Translations under genes and position numbers: made by a program | Part shown: positions 26,181-35,058 of the stretch, in pieces | How the letters are laid out: every line of letters begins with the position of its first letter | Position numbering within the stretch: the stretch's first letter is position 1 | NCBI RefSeq assembly: GCF_000820165.1 | Contig: NZ_CDDD01000057.1 | Coordinates: forward strand, 1 to 64,000 | Direction: 5' to 3' | Length of the DNA stretch: 64,000 nucleotides | From: Aeromonas taiwanensis | GTDB lineage: Bacteria; Pseudomonadota; Gammaproteobacteria; Enterobacterales; Aeromonadaceae | Notes under the pieces: model-generated | Database searches by the model: none | What the model saw: the letters and a program-made list of their open reading frames with translations, nothing else | Told to the model about the DNA's origin: nothing

Positions 26181-26225
26181 GGCCCTGGATAGCTGCGCCT
26201 GAATTGGATGGTATCATCTTGTCAG

Positions 26226-26416
26226 GTGCCGCTCTGCGCCAAGCACTGCCATAGGACCTCATTGATGCCCTTTTCTGCTTGTTGCCCAGCGGCCCGCCGC
26301 CAAGCCCGACGGACTTCTGACAGCTTTAAAATAAAAGTCATGTAGATCAATGAATTGAATCATTGGCTTGATATTTGCTTTAATCCGGCACTGGCGGTTG
26401 ATAATCGAGAAGCACG
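26226..26416 (+). other. flhA upstream region
   Basis: After the repeat array come about 110 bp of ordinary GC-rich DNA without a frame, then an AT-rich block (26325-26385) containing the flhA promoter. No terminator hairpin with a T-run is seen between flhB and flhA. Confidence 0.5.
26364..26378 (+). promoter_or_regulatory. Sigma-54 promoter of the flhA operon
   Basis: TGGCTT-N5-TTGC has the invariant GG and GC with 10 nt between them, 39 nt upstream of the flhA ATG in an AT-rich stretch. It is the second sigma-54 site in the cluster and would drive flhA-flhF-flhG-fliA. Confidence 0.82.
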
Positions 26417-28519
26417 ATGGGATTCAAGGCGGGACTGGGCCGTTTCAAAGAGTACAAGTGGTTGCTGAGCAGAGGGGTAGGGACCCCGCTGCTGGTGCTG
26501 GCGTCCCTGGGCATGGTGGTGCTCCCCATTCCGCCCCTGATGCTGGATATCCTCTTCTCCTTCAACATCGCCCTCTCCATCGTGGTGCTGCTGGTGGCCG
26601 TCTATACCCGCCGCCCCCTGGAGTTTGCCGCCTTCCCCACCGTCCTGCTGATCGCCACCCTGCTGCGCCTCGCGCTCAACGTCGCCTCTACCCGGGTGGT
26701 GCTGCTGGAAGGCCACAACGGCAGTGCGGCGGCCGGTCACGTGATCGAGGCCTTCGGCAACGTGGTGATCGGCGGCAACTATGCGGTGGGCATCATCGTC
26801 TTCATGATCCTGGTGATCATCAACTTCGTGGTCGTCACCAAGGGGGCGGGCCGGATCTCCGAGGTGAGCGCCCGCTTCACCCTGGATGCCATGCCCGGCA
26901 AGCAGATGGCCATCGACGCGGACCTGAATGCCGGCCTCATCAACCAGGAAGAAGCCAAGAAGCGCCGTCAGGAGGTCACCCAGGAAGCGGACTTCTACGG
27001 CTCCATGGACGGTGCGTCCAAATTCGTGAAGGGGGATGCCATCGCAGGCATCATGATCCTCTTCATCAACATCATCGGCGGCTTCATCATCGGCATGATG
27101 CAGCACCAGCTCACCTTCGGCGAAGCGGCCCAGGTCTACACCCTGCTGGCCATCGGTGACGGTCTGGTCGCCCAGATCCCGTCGCTCCTGCTCTCCATCG
27201 CCGCAGCCATCATCGTCACCCGTCAGAATACCGACCAGGACATGGGCACGGCGGTGCTCGGCCAGCTGTTCGAGAACCCCAAGGCCCTGGTGATCTCCGC
27301 CGGCATCCTGCTGATGATGGGCAGCGTGCCCGGCATGCCGCACCTGGCCTTCCTGAGCCTGGGGGCCGTGGCGGCCGCCGGTGCCTGGTGGCTGCTGCGC
27401 CGCGAGAAGCAGAACAAGGCGCGGGCGGCGAGCGGCGAACTGCTGCCGGCCCAGGGGGATGCCCCGGTGGAGCAGAAGGATCTGAGCTGGGACGACGTCA
27501 TGCCCGTGGACATCATCGGGCTGGAGGTGGGCTATCAGCTCATTCCGCTGGTGGACAAGAACCAGGGGGGCGAACTGCTCAACCGCATCAAGGGGGTGCG
27601 CAAGAAGCTCTCCCAGGAGTTCGGCTTCCTGGTGCCTGCCGTACACATTCGCGACAACCTGGATCTCGCCCCCAACCAGTACCGCATCACCCTGATGGGG
27701 GTGAGCACGGGGGAGGCCACCGTCTATCACGACAAGGAGATGGCCATCAACCCGGGCCAGGTGTTTGGCCAGATCCAGGGCATTGCGACCCAGGATCCCG
27801 CCTTCGGACTGGAGGCGGTCTGGGTCGCCAAGGAGCAGGTTTCCCAGGCGCAGACCCTGGGCTACACCGTGGTCGATGCGGCCACCGTGGTGGCCACGCA
27901 CCTGAGCCAGATCCTCTCCAACCACGCGGCCCTGCTGCTGGGTCACGACGAGGTGCAGCAACTGCTCGACATGATAGGGAAACACCAGAGCAAGCTGGTG
28001 GAAGGGCTGGTTCCCGAGGTGATCAGCATGGGCAACCTGGTGAAGGTATTGCAAAATCTCCTCAATGAGGGCGTGCCAATTCGCGACATGCGCACTATCC
28101 TGCAGACCCTCGTGGAATATGCGCCCCGCAGCCCGGATCCGGAAGTGCTGACTGCGGCCTGCCGTATCGCCCTGCGCAGACTCATCGTGCAGGAGATTGC
28201 GGGCCCCGAACCCGAGCTGCCGGTGATCACCTTGTCACCGGAGTTGGAACGTATATTGCATCAATCCTTGCAAGCAGGTGGGGGAGATGGCGCCGGCATC
28301 GAGCCGGGACTGGCGGAGCGGATGCAGCGCTCCCTGGTGGAAGCCACTCAACGACAAGAACTGGAAGGCCAGCCGGCCGTGCTTCTGACATCGGGGATAT
28401 TGCGCAATACCCTGGCGAAGTTTGTCAAGAATGCCATTCCTGGATTACGCGTGCTGTCTTATCAGGAAGTGCCTGACGACAAGCAGATCCGCATCGTCAG
28501 TGCGGTAGGACAGGGCTAG
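26417..28519 (+). CDS. flhA: Flagellar export apparatus protein FlhA
   Basis: The 700-residue protein forms the nonameric export channel. The N-terminal half has about eight membrane segments (about 22-330) with the FHIPEP-type loop between them (FVVVTKGAGRISEVSARFTLDAMPGKQMAID, in two blocks). The C-terminal cytoplasmic docking domain (about 360-690) binds chaperone-substrate complexes. GAGAAG precedes the ATG. It opens the second block of the cluster behind its own sigma-54 promoter. Confidence 0.97.
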   Translation: MGFKAGLGRFKEYKWLLSRGVGTPLLVLASLGMVVLPIPPLMLDILFSFNIALSIVVLLVAVYTRRPLEFAAFPTVLLIATLLRLALNVASTRVVLLEGHNGSAAAGHVIEAFGNVVIGGNYAVGIIVFMILVIINFVVVTKGAGRISEVSARFTLDAMPGKQMAIDADLNAGLINQEEAKKRRQEVTQEADFYGSMDGASKFVKGDAIAGIMILFINIIGGFIIGMMQHQLTFGEAAQVYTLLAIGDGLVAQIPSLLLSIAAAIIVTRQNTDQDMGTAVLGQLFENPKALVISAGILLMMGSVPGMPHLAFLSLGAVAAAGAWWLLRREKQNKARAASGELLPAQGDAPVEQKDLSWDDVMPVDIIGLEVGYQLIPLVDKNQGGELLNRIKGVRKKLSQEFGFLVPAVHIRDNLDLAPNQYRITLMGVSTGEATVYHDKEMAINPGQVFGQIQGIATQDPAFGLEAVWVAKEQVSQAQTLGYTVVDAATVVATHLSQILSNHAALLLGHDEVQQLLDMIGKHQSKLVEGLVPEVISMGNLVKVLQNLLNEGVPIRDMRTILQTLVEYAPRSPDPEVLTAACRIALRRLIVQEIAGPEPELPVITLSPELERILHQSLQAGGGDGAGIEPGLAERMQRSLVEATQRQELEGQPAVLLTSGILRNTLAKFVKNAIPGLRVLSYQEVPDDKQIRIVSAVGQG

Positions 28520-28535
28520 TTAGCGGAGACGACGG

Positions 28536-30032
28536 GTGAAGATTAAGCGGTTTTTTGCCAAAGACATGCGCACGGCGCTGGCCGAGGTCAAGGAGACTCT
28601 CGGGCCCGATGCCGTCATCATGTCCAACAAAAAGGTCACCGGTGGGGTGGAGATAGTCGCGGCCGTCGATTATCAGTCCCAGGTGCCGGGACCCAAGGAC
28701 GCGCCGGTTCGCCGTCAGTTGAATGAAGAGAGCGTCAATATCTCGTCTGCGGGCAAGCAGATGACGCGCGCGGCGCCGGCCAAGGAACAGAACGAATACT
28801 ACGCCGATACCCTGGCGGCCCTGCTGGCACGCCAGCAGAAGCTCAATCCGGCCAATCCTGCGGGCAACGGCAATGGTGCCTCGCCCTCCTGGTCCGCCGG
28901 TGCGCCAGGCAATGGCAATGGCGCTTCGCCATCGTGGTCCGCCAATGGTGCTGGCACCCAGTCCGCCGGGCTGGCCGCCGCCGGTGCGGCGCCCAGAACC
29001 CTGGCCGAACAGGGCCAGTGGGGCGCCGCGCCCGAGCCCGCCAAACCCAAGGTTCGCCCAGCTGCCGCACGCCCTGCCCAGTCCGCCCCGCGGGATCAGG
29101 AGATGGAAGGGATGCGCAAGGAGATGGCCAGCATCCGCAAGCTGCTGGAGCACCAGATCTCCGGCCTGATGTGGCAGGAGGTGGAGCGCCGCGAGCCCAT
29201 GCGCGCCCTGCTCATCAAGGAGCTCAAGAAGATGGGCTTCGACGACGCCTTTGCCGATCAGCTGGCGGGGCTCATCCCGGAAGACATGCCCATTCACCAG
29301 GCCATGGCCCAGCTGGCCGAGGTCCTGACCGCCCAGCTCAAGATCAGCGAGGACGAGATCCTGCGCCAGGGGGGAGCGGTGGCCCTGCTCGGACCGACCG
29401 GGGTGGGCAAGACCACCACCATCGCCAAGCTGGCGGCCCGCTTTGCCATGAAGTACGGGGCCGAGCAGGTGGCGCTCATCACCACGGACAACTACCGTAT
29501 CGGCGCCCACGAACAGCTGCAGACCTATGGCCGCATCATGGGCTGCCCGGTGCGCCAGGTGCGCGATGCCGAGGAGCTGGCCAATGCGCTCTACCAGTTC
29601 CGCCACCGCCGACTGGTGCTCATCGATACCGCCGGTGTGGGTCAGCGGGACATCCGCCTGACCGAGCAGCTCGACACCCTGGTCAAGAACGCCAAGGTGC
29701 GCATCCGCAGCTACCTGGTCATGTCGGCCACCTCCCAGCGGCGGGTGATGCAGGAGGCGGTGGATCACTTCCGGCGTATTCCGCTCTCCGGCTGCATCCT
29801 GACCAAGCTCGACGAGAGCCTGAATCTGGGGGAAGTGATCAACGTCTGCATTCAGAACGCCCTGCCCATCAGCTATATCACCGACGGGCAACGGGTGCCG
29901 GAAGATATTCAAGTTGCCAACGCAGCGCTGCTGGTCGGCGCCGCCATGGGGTCGCTGGAGCGGGAAGCAGAGGATCCCTATTTCTGGGGATCGGGTTTCG
30001 GCGAGACCGAAGATTCGGAGTTTTATGAGTAA
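28536..30032 (+). CDS. flhF: Flagellar placement GTPase FlhF
   Basis: The 498-residue SRP-type GTPase marks the pole for flagellar assembly. The N-terminal B domain (MKIKRFFAKDMRTALAEVKETLG) leads to a long A/P/G linker with two copies of NGNGASPSWS (about 110-132), the N domain, and the G domain with P-loop GPTGVGKTTTIAKLA (about 286-300) and the DTAG motif (LIDTAGVGQRD). The start is GTG with CGGAG upstream. It overlaps flhG by 8 nt. Confidence 0.97.
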   Translation: MKIKRFFAKDMRTALAEVKETLGPDAVIMSNKKVTGGVEIVAAVDYQSQVPGPKDAPVRRQLNEESVNISSAGKQMTRAAPAKEQNEYYADTLAALLARQQKLNPANPAGNGNGASPSWSAGAPGNGNGASPSWSANGAGTQSAGLAAAGAAPRTLAEQGQWGAAPEPAKPKVRPAAARPAQSAPRDQEMEGMRKEMASIRKLLEHQISGLMWQEVERREPMRALLIKELKKMGFDDAFADQLAGLIPEDMPIHQAMAQLAEVLTAQLKISEDEILRQGGAVALLGPTGVGKTTTIAKLAARFAMKYGAEQVALITTDNYRIGAHEQLQTYGRIMGCPVRQVRDAEELANALYQFRHRRLVLIDTAGVGQRDIRLTEQLDTLVKNAKVRIRSYLVMSATSQRRVMQEAVDHFRRIPLSGCILTKLDESLNLGEVINVCIQNALPISYITDGQRVPEDIQVANAALLVGAAMGSLEREAEDPYFWGSGFGETEDSEFYE

Positions 30033-30909
30033 CATGTATATGGATCAGGCGAGTGGTCTACGCAAAATGCGTCAAAACAATCGAGTAAAAGTGATCGCCG
30101 TGTCCGGAGGCAAGGGGGGCGTTGGCAAGACCAATGTGACCCTGAACGTGGCGGGAGCCATGGCTGCCCAGGGCAAGCGGGTGATGGTGCTGGATGCCGA
30201 CCTGGGTCTGGCCAACGTCGACGTCATGCTGGGGCTGCGGGTGCATCGCAACCTCTCCCACGTACTGGCCGGGGAGTGCACCATAGACGACATCATCGTC
30301 GAGGGGCCCTACGGCATGATGATAGTGCCGGCCACCTCGGGTACCCAGTCCATGGTCGAGCTCTCCCCCGTGCAGCATGCCGAGCTCATCCGGGCGTTTG
30401 GCGAGATGAAAACCCCGGTGGACGTGCTGCTGGTGGACACGGCGGCGGGGATCTCCGACATGGTGCTGAGCTTCACCCGCGCGGCTCAGGACATCATGGT
30501 GGTGGTGTGTGACGAACCCACCTCCATCACCGATGCCTATGCTCTCATCAAGATCCTCTCCAAGGATCACGGTGTGTTCCGCTTCAAGGTGGTGGCCAAC
30601 ATGGTCCGCTCCCTGCGCGAGGGGCAGGAGCTGTTCGCCAAGCTGACCCGGGTCACCGACCGCTTCCTGGACACCTCCCTGGAGCTGGTGGCCTGCGTTC
30701 CTTACGACACCAATCTGCGTGCCGCGGTGCGCAAGCAGAAGCTGATCGTCGAGGCGTTTCCCAAGTCGCCCGCCGCCCTGGCATTCCGTGCCCTGGCCAA
30801 CAAGGCGGCAAGCTGGGCCATCCCGAACCAGCCGGGCGGTCACCTCGAATTTTTCCTGGAAAACTTGTTGCAAAAGCCGGTCATCACACAGGAAGACTCC
30901 CGTGAATAA
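30025..30909 (+). CDS. flhG: Flagellar number regulator FlhG (FleN/MinD-like ATPase)
   Basis: The 294-residue MinD/ParA ATPase limits flagellar number and stimulates FlhF GTPase. The N-terminal activation helix motif DQASGLR (about 6-12) is present, then the deviant Walker A GGKGGVGKT (about 28-36), switch DADLGLANVD and DTAAGIS. The C-terminal membrane-targeting helix is HLEFFLENLLQ. The start overlaps flhF and the stop overlaps fliA, indicating tight coupling. Confidence 0.97.
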   Translation: MSNMYMDQASGLRKMRQNNRVKVIAVSGGKGGVGKTNVTLNVAGAMAAQGKRVMVLDADLGLANVDVMLGLRVHRNLSHVLAGECTIDDIIVEGPYGMMIVPATSGTQSMVELSPVQHAELIRAFGEMKTPVDVLLVDTAAGISDMVLSFTRAAQDIMVVVCDEPTSITDAYALIKILSKDHGVFRFKVVANMVRSLREGQELFAKLTRVTDRFLDTSLELVACVPYDTNLRAAVRKQKLIVEAFPKSPAALAFRALANKAASWAIPNQPGGHLEFFLENLLQKPVITQEDSRE

Positions 30910-31618
30910 AGCCCAAGCATACTTGCGTCATCAGGATTCCTACGTGCTGGTCGAGCGTCACGCTCCGCTGGTCAAGCGGATTGCCCAGCATCTATTGGCT
31001 CGCCTGCCAAGCAGTGTCTTGCTGGATGACCTGATCCAGGCAGGTATGATTGGGCTGCTCGAAGCCTCCCGCAACTTTGACGGGAGCAAGGGGGCCAGCT
31101 TTGAAACCTATGCCGGCATCCGCATTCGCGGCGCCATGCTGGACGAAATTCGCCGCGGGGACTGGGTGCCCCGCTCGGTGCACCGCAACAGCCGCGCCAT
31201 CGCCGAGGCCATCGAGAACGTGGAGCAGGCCCATGGCCGGGACGCCAGGGACACCGAGGTGGCCGCCAACATGGGGGTCTCCCTCGGGGAGTACCACGCC
31301 ATGCTGCAGGATGTCTCCTGCGGCAAGATCATCGGCATCGAGGATCTGGGGGTCAGCGAGGACGTGATCGGGCATCCCGATGACGCGAGCCACGGTGGCT
31401 ACGACGATCTCGCGGCCGAGCGTTTCCAGGGTGCCCTGGCCGAACACATCGCCCGCCTGCCCGAACGGGAGGCATTGGTGCTATCCCTTTATTACGATGA
31501 AGAGCTGAACCTGCGCGAGATCGGTGAAGTCTTGAGTGTGAGCGAGTCTCGGGTGAGCCAGATCCACAGCCAGGCCATGCACAGATTGCGCGCCCGTTTG
31601 CGAGATTGGAATGTATAA
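30902..31618 (+). CDS. fliA: Flagellar sigma factor FliA (sigma-28)
   Basis: The 238-residue sigma factor drives late flagellar and chemotaxis genes and is held by FlgM. Regions visible are sigma2 (LVKRIAQHLLARLPSSVLLDDLIQAGMIGLLEA, read across two blocks), sigma3 and sigma4 (LPEREALVLSLYYDEELNLREIGEVL). The start is GTG at 30902, overlapping the flhG stop by 8 nt and followed by the NKAQAY N-terminus common in Vibrio/Aeromonas FliA. Confidence 0.97.
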   Translation: MNKAQAYLRHQDSYVLVERHAPLVKRIAQHLLARLPSSVLLDDLIQAGMIGLLEASRNFDGSKGASFETYAGIRIRGAMLDEIRRGDWVPRSVHRNSRAIAEAIENVEQAHGRDARDTEVAANMGVSLGEYHAMLQDVSCGKIIGIEDLGVSEDVIGHPDDASHGGYDDLAAERFQGALAEHIARLPEREALVLSLYYDEELNLREIGEVLSVSESRVSQIHSQAMHRLRARLRDWNV

Positions 31619-31697
31619 GTCGTTGTACTGGCTACACTGGAACGCCACTCTAAGGCATAATCCGCACCGTTAAACCTGCGATCTGCATCATGTAAGC

Positions 31698-31718
31698 GAG
31701 CCGTCGTGGCGGCTCTTT
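31698..31718 (+). other. Hairpin immediately upstream of the cheY ribosome-binding site
   Basis: GAGCCG-tcgtgg-CGGCTC followed by TTT ends right before the AGGAGG of cheY. It could be a weak terminator/attenuator between fliA and the che block, or an mRNA 5'-end stabiliser if a promoter lies in the fliA-cheY gap. Confidence 0.45.
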
Positions 31719-31728
31719 AGGAGGAACT

Positions 31729-32112
31729 TTGGACAAGAACATGAAAATCCTCATCGTCGATGACTTTTCAACGATGCGCCGGATTATCAAGAACTTGCTG
31801 CGTGACCTGGGATACAACAACACCCATGAAGCAGACGATGGCAACACGGCATTGCCGATGCTCAAGAACGGTGACTTCCAGTTCGTGGTGACCGACTGGA
31901 ACATGCCCGGCATGCAGGGCATCGACCTGCTCAAGGCGATCCGTCTGGACGACAAACTCAAGCACCTGCCGGTACTGATGGTGACTGCAGAGGCCAAGCG
32001 CGAGCAGATCATCGAAGCCGCCCAGGCCGGGGTCAATGGCTATATCGTCAAGCCGTTCACCGCCGCCACCCTCAAAGAGAAGCTCGACAAGATCTTTGAA
32101 CGCATCGGCTAA
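31729..32112 (+). CDS. cheY: Chemotaxis response regulator CheY
   Basis: The 127-residue single receiver domain, when phosphorylated by CheA, binds FliM and reverses the motor. The acidic pair (IVDDFST), phospho-Asp in [14 protein letters not shown] switch in LMVTAEA and K in YIVKPF are all present. The start is TTG at 31729 (giving the [13 protein letters not shown]-terminus familiar in Vibrio) with AGGAGG 4 nt upstream. An ATG at 31741 would be too far from the Shine-Dalgarno sequence. Confidence 0.97.
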   Translation: MDKNMKILIVDDFSTMRRIIKNLLRDLGYNNTHEADDGNTALPMLKNGDFQFVVTDWNMPGMQGIDLLKAIRLDDKLKHLPVLMVTAEAKREQIIEAAQAGVNGYIVKPFTAATLKEKLDKIFERIG

Positions 32113-32124
32113 GGAGCGGCTGGG

Positions 32125-32865
32125 ATGAAGGCCAAAACGAATGCCATGATCTCGCTTGAACAGGCAAGGATGCTGGTTGCCCATCTGGAGCGAGAAGAGT
32201 TTGAACAGGCCGATACCATCCTCGCCGATGTGTGCGCCCCCAATGCGGCGGCCCTGTTCGACAAGGTGGGGCAACTGACCCGCCAGCTGCACAACTCCTT
32301 GCAGGACTTTCGCCTGGATCCCCGGATCCCTGACCTCGCGACCCACGAGATCCCGGATGCCAGGGAGCGCCTGAGTTATGTCATCGACATGACGGACAAG
32401 GCGGCCAACCGCACCATGGATGCGGTGGAGGCCAGTCTCCCCATCGCCGATCGACTCAACGACAGCATCCAGCTGGTCATGCCCAACTGGAATGCCCTGA
32501 TGAGCCGGGATCTGGAGCTGGGTCAATTCAAGGCGCTCTGTCATCAACTGAATGATTTCATTAAGGCTTCTGAGACGGATGCCGATAAGTTACGACAACT
32601 GCTGACGGAGATCCTGATGGCTCAGGATTTCCAGGACCTGACCGGTCAGATGATCCGCAAGGTGATCAAGCTGGTGCAGGAAGTTGAAACGAAGTTGATA
32701 GAGATGCTGACCATGTTCGGTGAGGGCGTGAGCGATCATTCGGCGCGCAGCCTGCCGGCGAGCGGCATCGAGGCGGAAGGGCCCATCATGAACCCGCAGA
32801 CCCGATCAGATGTGGTCAATGGTCAAGATGATGTGGACGATCTGCTGTCTAGCCTGGGATTCTAA
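32125..32865 (+). CDS. cheZ: CheY-P phosphatase CheZ
   Basis: The 246-residue helical protein has the catalytic region QDFQDLTGQMIRKVIKLVQEVE (about 171-192, with the active glutamine in DLTGQ) and the C-terminal CheY-binding peptide DDVDDLLSSLGF joined by a flexible linker. It dephosphorylates CheY-P at the pole. It lies between cheY and cheA as in other polar flagellates. Confidence 0.96.
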   Translation: MKAKTNAMISLEQARMLVAHLEREEFEQADTILADVCAPNAAALFDKVGQLTRQLHNSLQDFRLDPRIPDLATHEIPDARERLSYVIDMTDKAANRTMDAVEASLPIADRLNDSIQLVMPNWNALMSRDLELGQFKALCHQLNDFIKASETDADKLRQLLTEILMAQDFQDLTGQMIRKVIKLVQEVETKLIEMLTMFGEGVSDHSARSLPASGIEAEGPIMNPQTRSDVVNGQDDVDDLLSSLGF

Positions 32866-32876
32866 TGGAGTGACGC

Positions 32877-35027
32877 ATGGCCTTCGAAGTTGATGAAGAC
32901 ATACTGCAAGACTTTTTGGTCGAAGCATCAGAAATATTGGAACAGTTGTCTGAACAACTGGTCGACCTGGAAAAGCGACCCGATGACAAGAATCTGTTGA
33001 ATGCCATCTTCCGCGGCTTCCATACCGTCAAGGGGGGAGCGGGGTTCCTCTCCCTGACCGAGCTGGTGGACGTCTGTCACGGTGCCGAGAACCTGTTCGA
33101 CATGCTGCGCAACGGCAAGCGAACCCTCAGCGCCGAACTGATGGACGTCATCCTGCAGGCGCTGGATGCCATCAACGTCATGTTCGCCCAGGTTCAGAAC
33201 CGCGAAGAGATCAGCCCCGCCTCTCCCGACTTGCTCCACGATCTGCACGAGCTGTGCAAGCCGGAAGGGCAGGAGCAGCTGCGCACCGCCAGCGTAGCCG
33301 CCCAGCCCGAGCCTGAGCCCGAACCCATCCCCGAACCCGAGGTCATCGCCGAGGTGGCGCCTGCTGCCGTCAATGGCGGTGGCTCCATCGACGAGATCTC
33401 TGCCGACGAGTTCGAGCGCTTGCTCGATGAGCTGCACGGTGTCGGCAAGGCGCCGACCATCTCGGCTGCACCCGTGTTGAGTGACTCGGGCGACATCACC
33501 GACGACGAATTCGAAGCCCTGCTCGACCAGCTTCACGGCCAGGGTCAGCACGGCGGCAAGCCGGATCTCGCGCCGCTGCAGTCGGTCCAGAAAGAGGTGG
33601 ACGAGCTCATCGACGACGACGAGTTCGAGCGTCTGCTGGACGAGTTGCACGGTCGTGGCCAGGGCCCCCAGCACACCATGGCCGCCCCCGCTGCCGAGCC
33701 CAAGGCCCCGGTCGCCGAGTCCAGGGCGCCTGCGGCCGCCGCTCCCGTGCCTCCCAAGGCGCCGGTGGCCGCCAAACCCGCCCCCGAGCCTGCCGCAACA
33801 CCGGCCAAGGCAGCCCCTGCCAAGCAGGCCGCCCCCGCCGAGAGCAACGCGGTGCAGAGCGACACCACGGTGCGGGTGGATACCAAGACCCTGGACGTCA
33901 TCATGAACATGGTGGGCGAGCTGGTGCTGGTCCGAAACCGCCTGGTGAGCCTCGGCATCGCCAGCAACGACGAAGAGATGTCCAAGGCGGTGGCCAACCT
34001 GGACGTGGTGACCGCCGACCTGCAAGGTGCGGTCATGAAGACCCGTATGCAGCCCATCAAGAAGGTGTTCGGCCGCTTCCCGCGCGTCGTGCGCGATCTG
34101 GCCCGCACCCTCAAGAAAGAGATCGAGCTGGTGATGGTGGGGGAGGAGACGGATCTCGACAAGAACCTGGTCGAGGCCCTGGCCGATCCCCTGGTGCACC
34201 TGGTGCGCAACTCCTGCGACCACGGCGTCGAGATGCCGGACGTGCGGGAGAAGGCGGGCAAGCCCCGTCAGGGCACCATCACCCTGAGCGCCTCCCAGCA
34301 GGGGGATCACATCCTGCTCTGCATCGAGGATGACGGCGCCGGCATGGATCCGGAGAAGCTCAAGTCCATCGCCATCAGCCGCGGCGTGCTGGATGCCGAC
34401 AGTGCGGCACGGATGAGCGACAACGACGCCTATAACCTGATCTTCGCCCCCGGCTTCTCGACCAAGTCCGAGATCTCCGACATCTCCGGCCGCGGTGTCG
34501 GCATGGACGTGGTGAAGACCAGCATCGTCAGTCTCAATGGCTCGGTGCACATCGATTCGACCTGGGGCAAGGGCACCCGCCTCGAGATCAAGGTGCCCCT
34601 GACCCTGGCCATACTGCCGACCCTGATGGTGGAGGTGGGTCAGCAGACCTTCGCCCTGCCGCTCGGCTGCGTGAACGAGATTTTCCACCTGGACCTGAAA
34701 AAGGCCAACATGGTGGATGGCCAGCTCACCATCATCGTCCGTGACAAGGCGATCCCGCTCTTCTACCTGCACAAGTGGCTGGTACGCGGTGCCGGCAGAA
34801 CGGCCCGTCAGGATCAGGGCCACGTGGTCATCGTCCAGATCGGCACCCAGCAGGTGGGCTTCGTCGTGGACAACCTCATCGGCCAGGAAGAGGTGGTGAT
34901 CAAGCCCCTCGACAACCTGCTGCAGGGAACCCCGGGCATGGCCGGCGCTACCATCACCAGCGACGGCGGCATCGCCCTCATTCTGGATGTACCCAGCCTG
35001 CTCAAGGCCTATGCCCGCCGCCACTGA
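32877..35027 (+). CDS. cheA: Chemotaxis histidine kinase CheA with three-repeat linker
   Basis: The 716-residue kinase has an Hpt domain with the phospho-His in [13 protein letters not shown] (H49). A long P2-region linker (about 135-330) has three 12-residue motifs, [12 protein letters not shown] at 177-188, [12 protein letters not shown] at 210-221 and [12 protein letters not shown] at 248-259, within acidic and A/P-rich stretches. Dimerisation, ATPase ([13 protein letters not shown]-box; [13 protein letters not shown]-box) and CheW-like domains follow. In Vibrio this linker contains the LID region that binds ParP at the pole; equating the repeats with LID is inference. Confidence 0.96.
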   Translation: MAFEVDEDILQDFLVEASEILEQLSEQLVDLEKRPDDKNLLNAIFRGFHTVKGGAGFLSLTELVDVCHGAENLFDMLRNGKRTLSAELMDVILQALDAINVMFAQVQNREEISPASPDLLHDLHELCKPEGQEQLRTASVAAQPEPEPEPIPEPEVIAEVAPAAVNGGGSIDEISADEFERLLDELHGVGKAPTISAAPVLSDSGDITDDEFEALLDQLHGQGQHGGKPDLAPLQSVQKEVDELIDDDEFERLLDELHGRGQGPQHTMAAPAAEPKAPVAESRAPAAAAPVPPKAPVAAKPAPEPAATPAKAAPAKQAAPAESNAVQSDTTVRVDTKTLDVIMNMVGELVLVRNRLVSLGIASNDEEMSKAVANLDVVTADLQGAVMKTRMQPIKKVFGRFPRVVRDLARTLKKEIELVMVGEETDLDKNLVEALADPLVHLVRNSCDHGVEMPDVREKAGKPRQGTITLSASQQGDHILLCIEDDGAGMDPEKLKSIAISRGVLDADSAARMSDNDAYNLIFAPGFSTKSEISDISGRGVGMDVVKTSIVSLNGSVHIDSTWGKGTRLEIKVPLTLAILPTLMVEVGQQTFALPLGCVNEIFHLDLKKANMVDGQLTIIVRDKAIPLFYLHKWLVRGAGRTARQDQGHVVIVQIGTQQVGFVVDNLIGQEEVVIKPLDNLLQGTPGMAGATITSDGGIALILDVPSLLKAYARRH

Positions 35028-35058
35028 GCGTCTGGCTCAAGGAGTTAAAAGAATAACA

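Larger units (their letters stand above)
25718..26225 (+). repeat. Three tandem copies of the flhB 3' end (167-bp unit)
   Basis: Units start at 25718, 25885 and 26052. Each contains the last about 40 codons of flhB plus about 45 bp of downstream DNA (aaggccctgga..., catcatcttgtcag). The spacing of the shared accagctcaag blocks is exactly 167 bp (25751, 25918, 26085). Copies 2 and 3 share changes absent from copy 1, including a TAG in place of CAG, so copy 3 probably arose from copy 2. Copy 3 also carries a 7-nt insertion (ccgaccc). A weak fourth start may follow 26225. Confidence 0.9.

Noticed and set aside
25868-26254. Overlapping plus-strand frames across the flhB repeat copies
   Set aside because: They read the duplicated flhB tail in a shifted frame and have no ribosome-binding site; they are by-products of the repeat.
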